From IMG/VR virus record IMGVR_UViG_3300013137_000068, positions 1 to 32,658 of that record: DNA of 32,658 bases, one strand, 5' to 3'. This DNA is from a virus. Position numbers and translations under genes: made by a program. Positions 1 through 9,000 of this stretch are shown one piece after another. Numbering within the stretch: position 1 is the stretch's first letter; each line of letters begins with the position of its first letter. The notes beneath the pieces are model-generated. The model worked only from the letters and a program-made list of their open reading frames with translations, did no database searches and was not told where the DNA came from.

Positions 1-190
1 AACCTAATGGTTCACTTTGTGCAACGCTGGGCTTGTTCCTAAGTCCGAATCTTTTTATATTTTTGCTTGCATTAACATCTCTATCATGTACGGTATTGCA
101 TTGGGGGCAAGTCCATTCCCTATCTTTAAGAGCTATGCCTTATATTTTGGACATGGAATTTTGTTGTTCTTTATTCGGAAATATCCTATA
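1..190 (-). pseudogene. tnpB: TnpB (IS200/IS605 OrfB) C-terminal relic, runs off left edge
   Basis: On the minus strand, 139 down to 1 reads ALKDREWTCPQC, then HDRDVNASKNIKRFGL, the zinc-ribbon and RuvC-III end of TnpB, the RNA-guided nuclease of IS200/IS605 elements. The second Cys pair (CPQC) and the HDRDxNA motif are intact. Just upstream, at 142-140, there is an in-frame TAA. The sequence before it (to about 190) still resembles the FPSS...CS.CG part of the family but in shifted frames and without the first Cys pair. So this is a decayed copy, not a gene with a start. The true C-terminus and the element end lie outside the window. An active 5' part is excluded because nothing TnpB-like is found between 190 and 437. 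Confidence 0.72.
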
Positions 191-268
191 TTTATATGCT
201 TTTAACATCTATTTTTTTATATGTTCTATATATAAATATATAAAAATTTTATAAAATTGAATTTATTC

Positions 269-295
269 GTAACTATTTTAAAAAATTTTCGTATA
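269..295 (+). promoter_or_regulatory. Orphan promoter-like motif GTAAC-N16-CGTATA
   Basis: GTAAC (269-273) and CGTATA (290-295) are separated by 16 nt, exactly as at 384-410. The -10-like part reads TATATTTG (292-299), which also fits the Bacteroidetes -7 consensus TAnnTTTG. A start at about 302-306 would be followed within roughly 20 nt by the hairpin at 321. No start codon lies at the 27-30 nt spacing seen for the other copies. Confidence 0.5.
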
Positions 296-320
296 TTTGC
301 AAAAGCAAACACCAATTCAT

Positions 321-353
321 CCCATCCGCACTTCGTGACGAATGGGTTTTTTT
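321..353 (+). terminator. Rho-independent terminator-like hairpin
   Basis: The left arm is cccatccgcac (321-331), the loop ttc (332-334) and the right arm gtgacgaatggg (335-346). One mismatch and one bulged A interrupt the stem. Seven T follow (347-353). The orientation is plus, so it would stop transcripts from the orphan motif at 269-295 before they reach the gene at 438, which has its own promoter-like motif downstream of the hairpin. Confidence 0.6.
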
Positions 354-383
354 GGCGAAAACTTTATAAAAAGACAAAAAAAT

Positions 384-410
384 GTAACTTTTTGCTTAAT
401 TTTCCGTATA
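384..410 (+). promoter_or_regulatory. Promoter-like motif for the secreted-protein gene
   Basis: GTAAC (384-388), 16 nt, CGTATA (405-410). Beyond the two boxes the sequence continues TTTAGTAGAAACGA (412-425), nearly the same as CATTAGTAGAAACGA downstream of the motif at 14548-14575 before the gene at 14517. The ATG at 438 lies 27 nt after the second box. Shared sequence around start sites of two unrelated genes supports a real promoter. Confidence 0.65.
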
Positions 411-437
411 ATTTAGTAGAAACGAACACTTTGAGCT

Positions 438-824
438 ATGAAAAAGATTTCTTTAATTTTAACGGTTTTTTTGACTTTTTTGGTTGTATTTTCCTCCTTT
501 GCTCAAATAAAAGAACAAAATATCATAAAAAAGTCTAAGGATAATAATGATATTATTTATCCATACTTCATTAATGAAAAGAATTCAAATCAATTGAATT
601 CTTTAGTTGATTCTTGTCTAAAATCTTTGGATATTGAATGCAACAACTTTTTAACCATTGAAGAATACAAGATTATCAAAAATACCGAAAATTTATTGGT
701 TATACAATTTAAGTATAGGATTTACATGAGTTGTATTACCATGAGATGTGTTTATCACAGAGAATTGTATATAAACACCAAAACTAACAAGTTAATTCAA
801 GTCAAAAACTTTGAAGAAGGTTAA
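438..824 (+). CDS. Small secreted protein with Sec signal peptide, function unknown
   Basis: Protein of 128 residues. It starts MKKIS, followed by a hydrophobic core (about residues 6-20) and SSFA-Q, a signal peptidase I site of the Bacteroidetes type with glutamine as first mature residue. The mature part, about 105 residues, is rich in Lys/Asn and has four Cys (around residues 59, 68, 99 and 103), enough for two disulfides in the periplasm. I recognise no family. It is one of two plus-strand genes in a minus-strand structural block and has its own promoter-like motif. Its stop overlaps the stop of the converging hub gene (TTAA at 821-824). Context fits a lysogenic-conversion or superinfection-exclusion type accessory gene, but that is inference only. 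No SD sequence precedes the ATG. Confidence 0.75.
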   Translation: MKKISLILTVFLTFLVVFSSFAQIKEQNIIKKSKDNNDIIYPYFINEKNSNQLNSLVDSCLKSLDIECNNFLTIEEYKIIKNTENLLVIQFKYRIYMSCITMRCVYHRELYINTKTNKLIQVKNFEEG

Positions 825-3800
825 TTTTTGTTATATATCTCCATTAAAGTGTTGCAAATCTGCGCAACCCTCAAATAATTATTATTTCCATATATACGGT
901 CAGACCACATTGGTGTCATACATATGCTTATTGTTTTAGATTTAATTGCTTCTAAGCTATAATCTAAGTTAATTATAACTTTATTGCGGTCAATAGAATG
1001 TGTAGCACTATGGTTTGTCAAATTACGTTTATAGGCAATAGCTGGAACTTCTGGATATGAAAATAAAGTATCCCACTCATCGCTTCTTGATACACTTAAT
1101 AAAGCTTCATTGAGTGAAGAGCTTGCAGCAGATTTCCATGTTTGTAACATAGTATTTACCTTATCGATTGAGGCATTTTTTAAATCAGTTAACAAATTAC
1201 CATAAGTATTTCTCCACGTTAATTGAATATAACCCCTTCCTCTAAATTTACAGAAATCGCAATGATAAACTATATTTGTTGCATATCTTCCTTCATATTT
1301 TACTGGGAATCCAACCTGTTGACCTGTCCAAGCTGGAAGTTCTGCAAATAAATTTCTATTATAATATCCAAGTGCTTGGAATCTTTTCTTAAAGAAAGGA
1401 TCTTTAAGACATTCCTTAACTGTTTTATTTGGAGATTTGTTATATGATTGTTTTGATGTTATTTTTAATCCGTTTCTTTTTATTGCTTCTCGTCTGTTAA
1501 AAAAGTAAGATAAATAGCCATCTTCAGAAGCACTGCCATTACCCACAGACTCTGACAAAGTTGTTTCCCACATAGATAAAATTTCTAAAACATTAAGACT
1601 AGCATCAGCTTTAGTTGATAATTGTGGAATAGCATCAAACAATTGAACACTTGTTCTTAACAATTTTCCTTTTACTGGATTCAAATTTTGATTATTTGTT
1701 CCCCTTTCCACTGCAAATTGTCCAATACCAGCCTGTGTCTTGTTGAAAAAGTCTAAAAATGTAGAATATTTTCCCTTTGTAATATCTGTTACAAAATTGT
1801 CCATATCAGCCAGGCTTTCTATTTTGTAATCTTTGATAAAATCAATAAAATTTTGTGTAATATCACCATCTGTAATTGTTTCTGGGCTTGTACCTGCGCC
1901 ATTTCTGGTAGCGTCTACGAGCGAACCTATGCTTGTTGTTATACCAACAGTCCTTGGCGCAGAAACTCCAGAAAGGGCTTCTAAATCGTCAAGTGTAACA
2001 GGGGGAATTCCTCCATATCCACCTTTTGTATTGAATCTCATTCTAATCCCCTCAATGCTAGTTGACATATCATTTGGGGTTATACTATGACTTACTTTTA
2101 AAATTTGATATAACCCTCCAAACATTGGCATTTTTTGAATAAAGAAATATTGCATTGGGTAAACCTGAGCATTTCCAAGCATTTCTATTTTAGCTTTATA
2201 ACTTCTCCCCTCATAAACTGGAAGCATAGAACAGTCCATAGATACCTTATGGTCTGAATTTTCTTTATCTACAAGTTTTTGTAAATTTAATATACTTTCT
2301 GCGGTTGGTTTTGTAGAATCTGTTCCAACATTAACCGATTTTATAATTTGGTTATCTACCGCTCCAAAATTAATGGATATGGCATTATTTCCAAATTGTT
2401 CATTATTCATAAAATCAGTAATATATTCAGTACTATCATTACTTAGTTTTGTCCTTGTTTCTGGAGTAGGAGTAAAAATTACATGAAAATAATTCCTTAT
2501 TTGATCATCTCCAGCATATGTAGGATATGGCTTATAAATTTCATTTATATTATCACTATTAGCATCTCCTGGAAACGGAACAAACACAAAATTGTTTTTT
2601 GTACAGAGTTGTTGTATTAAATTCAAAGTTGTTGTATTTCCATCGGGCTTATATAGTGGTTGAATATTAATTATAGATTTTTTAACATTAACTTTTTTAC
2701 CTGTTTTATTAACTGACGCAAGTGGATAATCATACACAAAAAGAGTAGCACCATCCTTTTCTCCCAAATCAAAATTTTTTAATGCCTTTGTTCCATCTCC
2801 TCGCTCTTGATGATTCTCACACAAACCATATTCTTTTTCTAACAACAAACCTAAATTTTCTCCATCTTTGGCCTCATATCTCGAACACATTTTCTTGCTA
2901 GAAACAGATGATGCAATAATTTGCCACTGATGAAATATTGTATGCATTTGTTTATAAAGAGCTTCCCTGGCTTCACTTGCTTTTCCAAAAACACTTGCTA
3001 TTATTTCACTTTTTTCGGTTTCAATCTCATCAAATTTTTCTAATATAGCTGTACACATTGTTTTTAAGGCTATTCTTTGATTTAACGGCCTTAAATCTCC
3101 CGCCAATGAATTATATCCAGTCTTAAAGAATGGTCCAAAAACTATATCATGTGCATTTGGTGCTATATCAACAGAAGACGGCACATGCGTATAAACTGCA
3201 AAAGACAAATTCTTAGCAGCCACCTCTCCTGATGGTTTTGTTGCTGATGATTGAACTTTTTTTGTTTGTAAATATTCATCAGTATTTACTTCTCCATTAA
3301 TTTCACGAAAAGTTTTGCAAATTGAATAATTTAAACACCTGTTTGCTTCTATTTGTTCATTAATCAACTCCACAGAATGTGAAGTGTCTCCGCCCTTATC
3401 ACTGCTTTGCCAATCTTGTATTGGGACATAACCAATTGGTTCGTCTTCATCTTTCAAATCTTCTTCCGAAGTTGCATCCTGTACCATTATTTCTTTTGTG
3501 CTCGCAGCATCAGATGCATTATCAAATAAAACAAAATAATATTCATTTGTAGAAACTTTAGGAATTGACCAGTATAACCCATTGTTTATTACTACTTTTG
3601 CCGTAAGTGTCGAGGGGTCTATTAGCGCAGAATTGCGAAAAGCGGGGGAATCACCAGTTGAAGAAAAATCACTCATTGGAGTTGAATTATATAGTCCACT
3701 TCCAATTACACCTGAGTTTGTTGCCGTGGTTGCCGTTTTTTGTACTGGCAACAAATTAGTAATTAATTGTGCAAGAGTTAATGTTGTTGATGCTGATGTA

Positions 3801-5719
3801 ATTCCAACTTCACCAACAGGGACTGGAAAACTCATTAAACCTGGTGCAACGGCATGTCCAAAACCGTTTAAAACATCTTCAAACTCTTTATATTTTTTCC
3901 CATCTTTTAACACTTGCTCGCCTATATCAGTGTGTAAATTATCATCAGAATCAGAAATAAGTCTATGGAAAAAATAACAGAACCTTTTCAAACTTGCTTT
4001 GTCTTCAAAAGACATTTCCCCTAATATATCTTTTGTTAAATTTTCCATATCTAACTTTGCCAAAGAAGCTATTGATTCTGCGCCATCTCTGTCATTTTGA
4101 AAAAGGTTTGTGTTATAATCTCCAGGCACAGCAGGGTCATTGCTCCTTGTAATGTAAGCAATTATTCCAGAACGAATCAACACATTTTCTGCAATATTCG
4201 AGTAAAATGGTTTATAAGGATTTGGTCTTATTCCTTCTAGGTTATTTATCCTATTTTTTATTTTATCATCCGAACCTGCTGCGACTTCATCGCTCAAAAG
4301 ATTATCTGCAATTCCTTCTCCTATTGCCTCGATAAATTTTTCAACAAATGCCATTTCACATTCTTTAACTCCATAATCCTGAGATGGTCCACTCCCAAGT
4401 TTTTTTGCATCGACCATATCCATTGCTGGAATTTCTTCTCCATCATCATTTATATAAAGAGGAAAGCATTGACCTATTAATTCTTTTTTTCCATTATCTC
4501 TTACGTCTTGATTTTTTACATAACCATCAAATCCTGCTTGCAAAATACTTCCAAGAATAAATCCAGAATCTCTTGCAATTTGTCTAAAAATTTCTCCTAT
4601 TGTTAGTTTTGATATTTGAGATTTTGTTGATGAGTAAACCCTTCTTTTAATCTCAGTATCTATTGCATCTATATTTGCTTCAACTATATTAAAAAGTTGT
4701 TTTTTATATGCTGCTATTTGGGTATCTTTTTTTCCGTCTATATCTCCATTTTCTTTTACACTACTTAATTGAATTTTTCCACCACCTAGAATAAATGTAT
4801 TTGGAACACTGTCGGCATTAGAATCTGCAGCTTTTTTTATGTTAAATTGCAAATAGGAATCTAACTTTTTATAATTATTTGTATTCTTGTACTTTCTTAT
4901 TAATTCATCTTCGTTTTCCGTAGCTCCTTCTGGAATACATACAGTTAAATTTGTAAAACCTTGTATTGGTATGTTATTTACATAACCTTTAATTGGGTCT
5001 CCAAGTGTTATATTCTTTGTTCCAAGTGTTGCCATGCTTAATCCATACTTTATACTCCCCATTTGTTTTAACAGCAATTCGAAATCCTTTGTTTCTTCTG
5101 TAGTTTTTGTTTCAACCCTTTTTCCAACTCTGATAAAAGAAAAAACACTATCAGTTTTAAAAACACTATCAGTTTTAGAAATACAATTAGAACCCATATC
5201 CATGGATTCTTTATTCCCATAGGCTTTATAACGCAATTTTTTACATGCAAGCAAATATAATGCTGGCAAGTCTGCCAAAAACCCCCATTGATTTGGAACA
5301 AAAGAACATTTTATTTCATAACTTCCATCAGAAGGTGTATATGTAACATTTGTAGTTTTTAAATTTAATAACCATGTAACTTTTCTTCCCAGGTAGCCTT
5401 TGAAAGAAAAAATAAATTTTGGTGGTGGCCAGTTAAATAAAACTGATGTATCTATTTCATCATCTGAACCTCTTTGAGTTCCAAAAAGTGTGTTCCCATA
5501 TAAATCCTTAAAAGTTATATCAATAACAGGCTGAAGGGAGGTACTTATTTCTATGCTAACATCGGTAATTCCGAATCCAATATTCTTCCTATAGAAAGCA
5601 GTATTAAAAGTCTTTCTACCAGTAAAATCATATGATGTGCCATCAATACAAGTCATAAGATTTACACTTAAGTATAAATCTCTCATATTAAAGTTGTCGG
5701 GTGTTTGTAGGGTTCCCAT
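821..5719 (-). CDS. Giant baseplate hub protein with C-terminal GH19-like lysozyme domain
   Basis: Protein of 1632 residues. The N-terminal about 1200 residues look like a tail hub of the gp27/gpD type. The clearest sign is the stretch around residues 1160-1215, with FGGLYQILKVSHSITPND and then SIEGIRMRF, typical of the last barrel of such hubs. A Ser/Thr/Gly linker follows. Residues about 1370-1632 resemble GH19 chitinase-type lysozymes: WETTLSE near residue 1386 (candidate catalytic Glu, as in the family's HETTGG) and RGRGYIQLTWRNTYGNL near 1495 (family GRGxIQLTGRxNY). The role would be tail-tip hub and local peptidoglycan cutting during infection. In T4 the hub (gp27) and lysozyme (gp5, a different fold) are separate proteins. 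It is the last gene of the tail block, 1 nt after the gp53-like gene. The hub assignment is moderate, the lysozyme domain good. Confidence 0.72.
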   Translation of the reverse strand: MGTLQTPDNFNMRDLYLSVNLMTCIDGTSYDFTGRKTFNTAFYRKNIGFGITDVSIEISTSLQPVIDITFKDLYGNTLFGTQRGSDDEIDTSVLFNWPPPKFIFSFKGYLGRKVTWLLNLKTTNVTYTPSDGSYEIKCSFVPNQWGFLADLPALYLLACKKLRYKAYGNKESMDMGSNCISKTDSVFKTDSVFSFIRVGKRVETKTTEETKDFELLLKQMGSIKYGLSMATLGTKNITLGDPIKGYVNNIPIQGFTNLTVCIPEGATENEDELIRKYKNTNNYKKLDSYLQFNIKKAADSNADSVPNTFILGGGKIQLSSVKENGDIDGKKDTQIAAYKKQLFNIVEANIDAIDTEIKRRVYSSTKSQISKLTIGEIFRQIARDSGFILGSILQAGFDGYVKNQDVRDNGKKELIGQCFPLYINDDGEEIPAMDMVDAKKLGSGPSQDYGVKECEMAFVEKFIEAIGEGIADNLLSDEVAAGSDDKIKNRINNLEGIRPNPYKPFYSNIAENVLIRSGIIAYITRSNDPAVPGDYNTNLFQNDRDGAESIASLAKLDMENLTKDILGEMSFEDKASLKRFCYFFHRLISDSDDNLHTDIGEQVLKDGKKYKEFEDVLNGFGHAVAPGLMSFPVPVGEVGITSASTTLTLAQLITNLLPVQKTATTATNSGVIGSGLYNSTPMSDFSSTGDSPAFRNSALIDPSTLTAKVVINNGLYWSIPKVSTNEYYFVLFDNASDAASTKEIMVQDATSEEDLKDEDEPIGYVPIQDWQSSDKGGDTSHSVELINEQIEANRCLNYSICKTFREINGEVNTDEYLQTKKVQSSATKPSGEVAAKNLSFAVYTHVPSSVDIAPNAHDIVFGPFFKTGYNSLAGDLRPLNQRIALKTMCTAILEKFDEIETEKSEIIASVFGKASEAREALYKQMHTIFHQWQIIASSVSSKKMCSRYEAKDGENLGLLLEKEYGLCENHQERGDGTKALKNFDLGEKDGATLFVYDYPLASVNKTGKKVNVKKSIINIQPLYKPDGNTTTLNLIQQLCTKNNFVFVPFPGDANSDNINEIYKPYPTYAGDDQIRNYFHVIFTPTPETRTKLSNDSTEYITDFMNNEQFGNNAISINFGAVDNQIIKSVNVGTDSTKPTAESILNLQKLVDKENSDHKVSMDCSMLPVYEGRSYKAKIEMLGNAQVYPMQYFFIQKMPMFGGLYQILKVSHSITPNDMSTSIEGIRMRFNTKGGYGGIPPVTLDDLEALSGVSAPRTVGITTSIGSLVDATRNGAGTSPETITDGDITQNFIDFIKDYKIESLADMDNFVTDITKGKYSTFLDFFNKTQAGIGQFAVERGTNNQNLNPVKGKLLRTSVQLFDAIPQLSTKADASLNVLEILSMWETTLSESVGNGSASEDGYLSYFFNRREAIKRNGLKITSKQSYNKSPNKTVKECLKDPFFKKRFQALGYYNRNLFAELPAWTGQQVGFPVKYEGRYATNIVYHCDFCKFRGRGYIQLTWRNTYGNLLTDLKNASIDKVNTMLQTWKSAASSSLNEALLSVSRSDEWDTLFSYPEVPAIAYKRNLTNHSATHSIDRNKVIINLDYSLEAIKSKTISICMTPMWSDRIYGNNNYLRVAQICNTLMEIYNKN
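5143..5176. repeat. Tandem 18-bp duplication inside the hub gene
   Basis: The sequence aaacactatcagtttt occurs at 5143-5158 and again at 5161-5176. It encodes KTDSVF twice in a row around residues 182-193 of the hub protein. In-frame slippage expansion is the simplest explanation. Confidence 0.8.
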
Positions 5720-5720
5720 A

Positions 5721-6032
5721 TTATCCCAAATTTTTCCTTGTAATTATTTTTTTCTGTACTTCTTCTAATACATCTAATTTAGGCCAAGGAATTCTTATAG
5801 TTGTGTTGTCTGGAATATCAAATTCACATTCATATTCTGGATTCGCCCACAATATCAATTTCCAAAAACTTTCATCATTATAAATGTCACCAGCCAATCT
5901 ATCCAATCTGGTTAAATTTTTATTATATACAATTTTCTTATCAGTTAATCTATAGTCAATATCAACTGGTGGCATACTATCTAATGAAGATTGCCTTGAA
6001 TTTAATAATAATGTGCTAAAATTAAATGCCAT
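5721..6032 (-). CDS. Baseplate wedge / tail protein X-like (T4 gp53-type) protein
   Basis: Protein of 103 residues. The core RLDRLAGDIYNDESFWKLILWANP (residues about 41-64) is the signature of small LysM-like tail proteins (gpX of P2, gp53 of T4): a ligand-like aromatic segment where xYxDxxxW is followed by a short loop and an Ile-Pro pair, here DNTTIRIPWP (residues 75-84). These proteins sit in the baseplate and link wedges to the hub. The gene lies directly upstream of the hub gene (1 nt gap) and downstream of the repeat protein, the usual neighbourhood. A TATTTATAA motif sits 8 nt before the ATG. I see no second domain; length fits the family's short members. Confidence 0.7.
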   Translation of the reverse strand: MAFNFSTLLLNSRQSSLDSMPPVDIDYRLTDKKIVYNKNLTRLDRLAGDIYNDESFWKLILWANPEYECEFDIPDNTTIRIPWPKLDVLEEVQKKIITRKNLG

Positions 6033-6040
6033 AATCGTTT

Positions 6041-6049
6041 TTATAAATA
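6041..6049 (-). promoter_or_regulatory. TATTTATAA late-promoter-like motif
   Basis: The minus strand reads TTATATTTATAAAAACGATT before the ATG at 6032. The core is identical to the motif before the tape measure, terminase and 596-residue protein genes. Spacing to the ATG is 8 nt, shorter than the 15 nt seen elsewhere. Confidence 0.45.
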
Positions 6050-6077
6050 TAATAAATAAAAAAATTAAACAAAATAG

Positions 6078-9000
6078 TTATTTACCATATGTTGACATAT
6101 TGCCAAAAAATCCATCTTTGTCAGTTGATGTTAATGGAACGCCACCAGAAGCCCCAGCTGGACCAACAATGTTAAAGTTTATAGTTACACTTGCCCACAT
6201 TGGTTGATTTTTTCCCTCAACCAAAGTCCATGGAGCGTCTGTGTAATCATAACTTACGCTATTAACAATAATATCATGGTTAAACCAATCGCCCAACTTT
6301 AAGTGACAGACTGGGGGTCTTGTAAATGAAAATCCACTTCCTTTATACGTTCCAGTTGCTTCATTGTATGATACATTAATAGTATTTTTAGCTGGCCTTG
6401 TAAGTTTTGCGAGAAATTCCATTTTCTTTTTGAAGTCTACCAAATTCCCAGAAAAATAAGCTGGTTGAAATACTAGATTCTTTATCATCTCTTTAATTCT
6501 TTTAACGTTATCTGATGGTTTAGATTCAACATAACCATCTACACCATCCTTTTCTTCATTCATTAAATAATCATACACATTAGTTACTGAATTATTAGAT
6601 TCTGAATAATTAATTTTAAAAGAGTTCCTATAAGCCTCTTCTTTTGCAGAATTCAGAGCATTTGTAAATTTTTTATTTGTAGAAGAAGATTCACTGCTAT
6701 CTGCTTGTTCTTCTTCTTTAGAATCGCCGCTTTTAGAATCACTCGATGATGTTACAGAAGTTTCTCCATTCTTAACTTCTCCGTCAGTTCCTCGTGCAGC
6801 ACTTGAATCATTAGAAGTTGAATTTTCTTTTTTGCTTTTTTCTTTTTCTTTTATATCTCTTTCAGAATCTTTTGATATGCCTTCTAAAAATGAGCCCACA
6901 AGTTGTTTGTAAGAAGATATATCTGTAAAGTTTCTATTTATTGGAATTTTAATGTAATCCATATTTGCATCTTGAGTTCTTCCAAGTAAAACACTTTCTG
7001 CATAATCTGTAAGAACATAAAAAGATATACCTCCGTCTCTTGATGAATTATTATAAGTATAAACAGCCTCTGGTCTTCCAAGAAAATTAGTAGAATTCCA
7101 ATTTGCAGAATCAGAATTGTGAAAACTATTAATATAAGGGGGGAAGAACATAACTCCATCTTCCCCACCAGATTCAGTTATAGCATAATTTTGAATACTG
7201 AACAAGAGACTACCCGCTTCCCTCGGAGCATAAGGATTTTGTATTGTATATTTTTGATAACCTATTCTTAAATTGCCTTTATCCACTTTATCATATCCTA
7301 ATATATAAGACTTGGGTGTATGTGTATATGGTATTCCTTGGATGTCTTTATAATTGTCTGAAAACTTAACATCTTTTGAAAATGCTATATCCCTTAATAT
7401 CTTTCTTACCCCTTTTGTTGGCGTAGCAGAATCAAATCCACCATCTTTTTTTGTTGGCGTAGCAGAATCAAATCCACTATCTTTTCCATGTACTGGGTTT
7501 CCAGGAATTGTTTTTGCTGCGATACTTTTATCTTTTGACCCATATTTTTCATCAAATTGTGTTTCAACATCTTTTTTAAAATAAGGAACGCCAGGTGATG
7601 TTAAAGATTTTGCAGAAATATTTGTAATTCTTTCCATTCTTTTTGTATTGAATAGGTCAAAATATAACTTCAATTCTTTAATGGTTTGCATATAATCAGC
7701 TCCTCCAGTTTCGTTTGGAGAAGTAAGATTGTTTATTTGGTCAGCTATAGTAACTATGGTTTTCGCTGGTCTTTCCGTTTCAAGTCCTCCAGTGTCGCTA
7801 AGAGAGAATGGGTTTGAATATTTTAAATACTGTCTTATTAGATTGTTGACATTGTTTTCAGGCAATTTTTGGCCTTTTTCGTCTTCGGGTTTGGATTTAT
7901 CAAAATTAAAATTTTGTCCAGTAATTCTTTGGTTGTTGAGATTATAATCAATTTTTTCATTTAAGGTATTATATACTACTGTTCCCTCAGAATCATAAAT
8001 AGAATAAGGTTGTAAGATTCTTTTATATGCCAACGCATTATCTGTTGCCATCATAAGGTTTCTTAAAATTGGAGAAGTTATGTTTGAATAATTTTTAACG
8101 CTAGAGTTTATAATATCTGCAGTATTCATTGGAAGTGCATCCTGTTCTGTAACGTCAGAAACAGAAGGCACTTTCATTGTATTGCTCAAAAGCATTCCCC
8201 CTTGACCATATTCTAAGTTTCTTCCTTCAGTATAATAATTAGATTGACCTTTATATTTGTTTCTCATTGTTAACAAATTTCTAAAGACCAATCCTTGAGT
8301 CCAAACTCCAGATACACCAACAAATAATGATGTTCCACCTGGTCCAAGAACATTAACTCCTAACATTCCCATTCCAGTATTTTTATTTAAATTTCTTATT
8401 CTTTCATTTTCTGCACTGTTTGCACTTCCATATTCATCATAATGTCCATCAATAGTTTGATGCGATGGAACATTTTTTGATAAATTAAAATCTCTTTCGC
8501 CGTCGGAAGAACTTTGTTGACCATATTGATTTTGATGTGTGTCAATAGTTTCATCACCTGGTACATTTGCAGCTAAATTATTGTTGTGATACTGAGTAGA
8601 ATCAGTTTGTAAATCAGATGTACTTGGAACATTGCTTGTCAAGTTTGCATCATGGTATGGAACAGAATCAACTTCCAAATTTGAAGTGCTTGGAACATTG
8701 TTTGCCAAGTTTGTATCATGATATGGGACAGAATCAACTTCCAAATCCGAAGTGCCTGGAACATTGTTTGCCAAGTTTGTATCATGATATGGGACAGAAT
8801 CAACTTCCAAATCCGAAATACTTGGGACATTGTTTGCCAAATTTGCATCGTGGTATGGAACAGAATCAACTTCTAAATCCGAAGTACTTGGAACATTATT
8901 TGCCAAATTTGCATCGTGGTATGGAACAGAGTCAACTTCTAAATCAGATGTGCTTGGAACATTGTTCGCCAAGTTTGCGTCATGATATGGAACAGAATCA

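Larger units (their letters stand above)
191..437. other. Intergenic region with two promoter-like motifs and one hairpin
   Basis: No convincing gene is present. It is about 80% A+T and holds, on the plus strand, two copies of the GTAAC-N16-CGTATA motif (269-295 and 384-410) and a terminator-like hairpin between them (321-353). The second motif serves the secreted-protein gene at 438. The first has no gene behind it before the hairpin. Confidence 0.6.

Noticed and set aside
1-254. Two short plus-strand frames at the left edge (17-205 and 33-254)
   Set aside because: They lie opposite the TnpB relic, whose minus-strand reading has clear family motifs; the plus-strand readings look like shadows.
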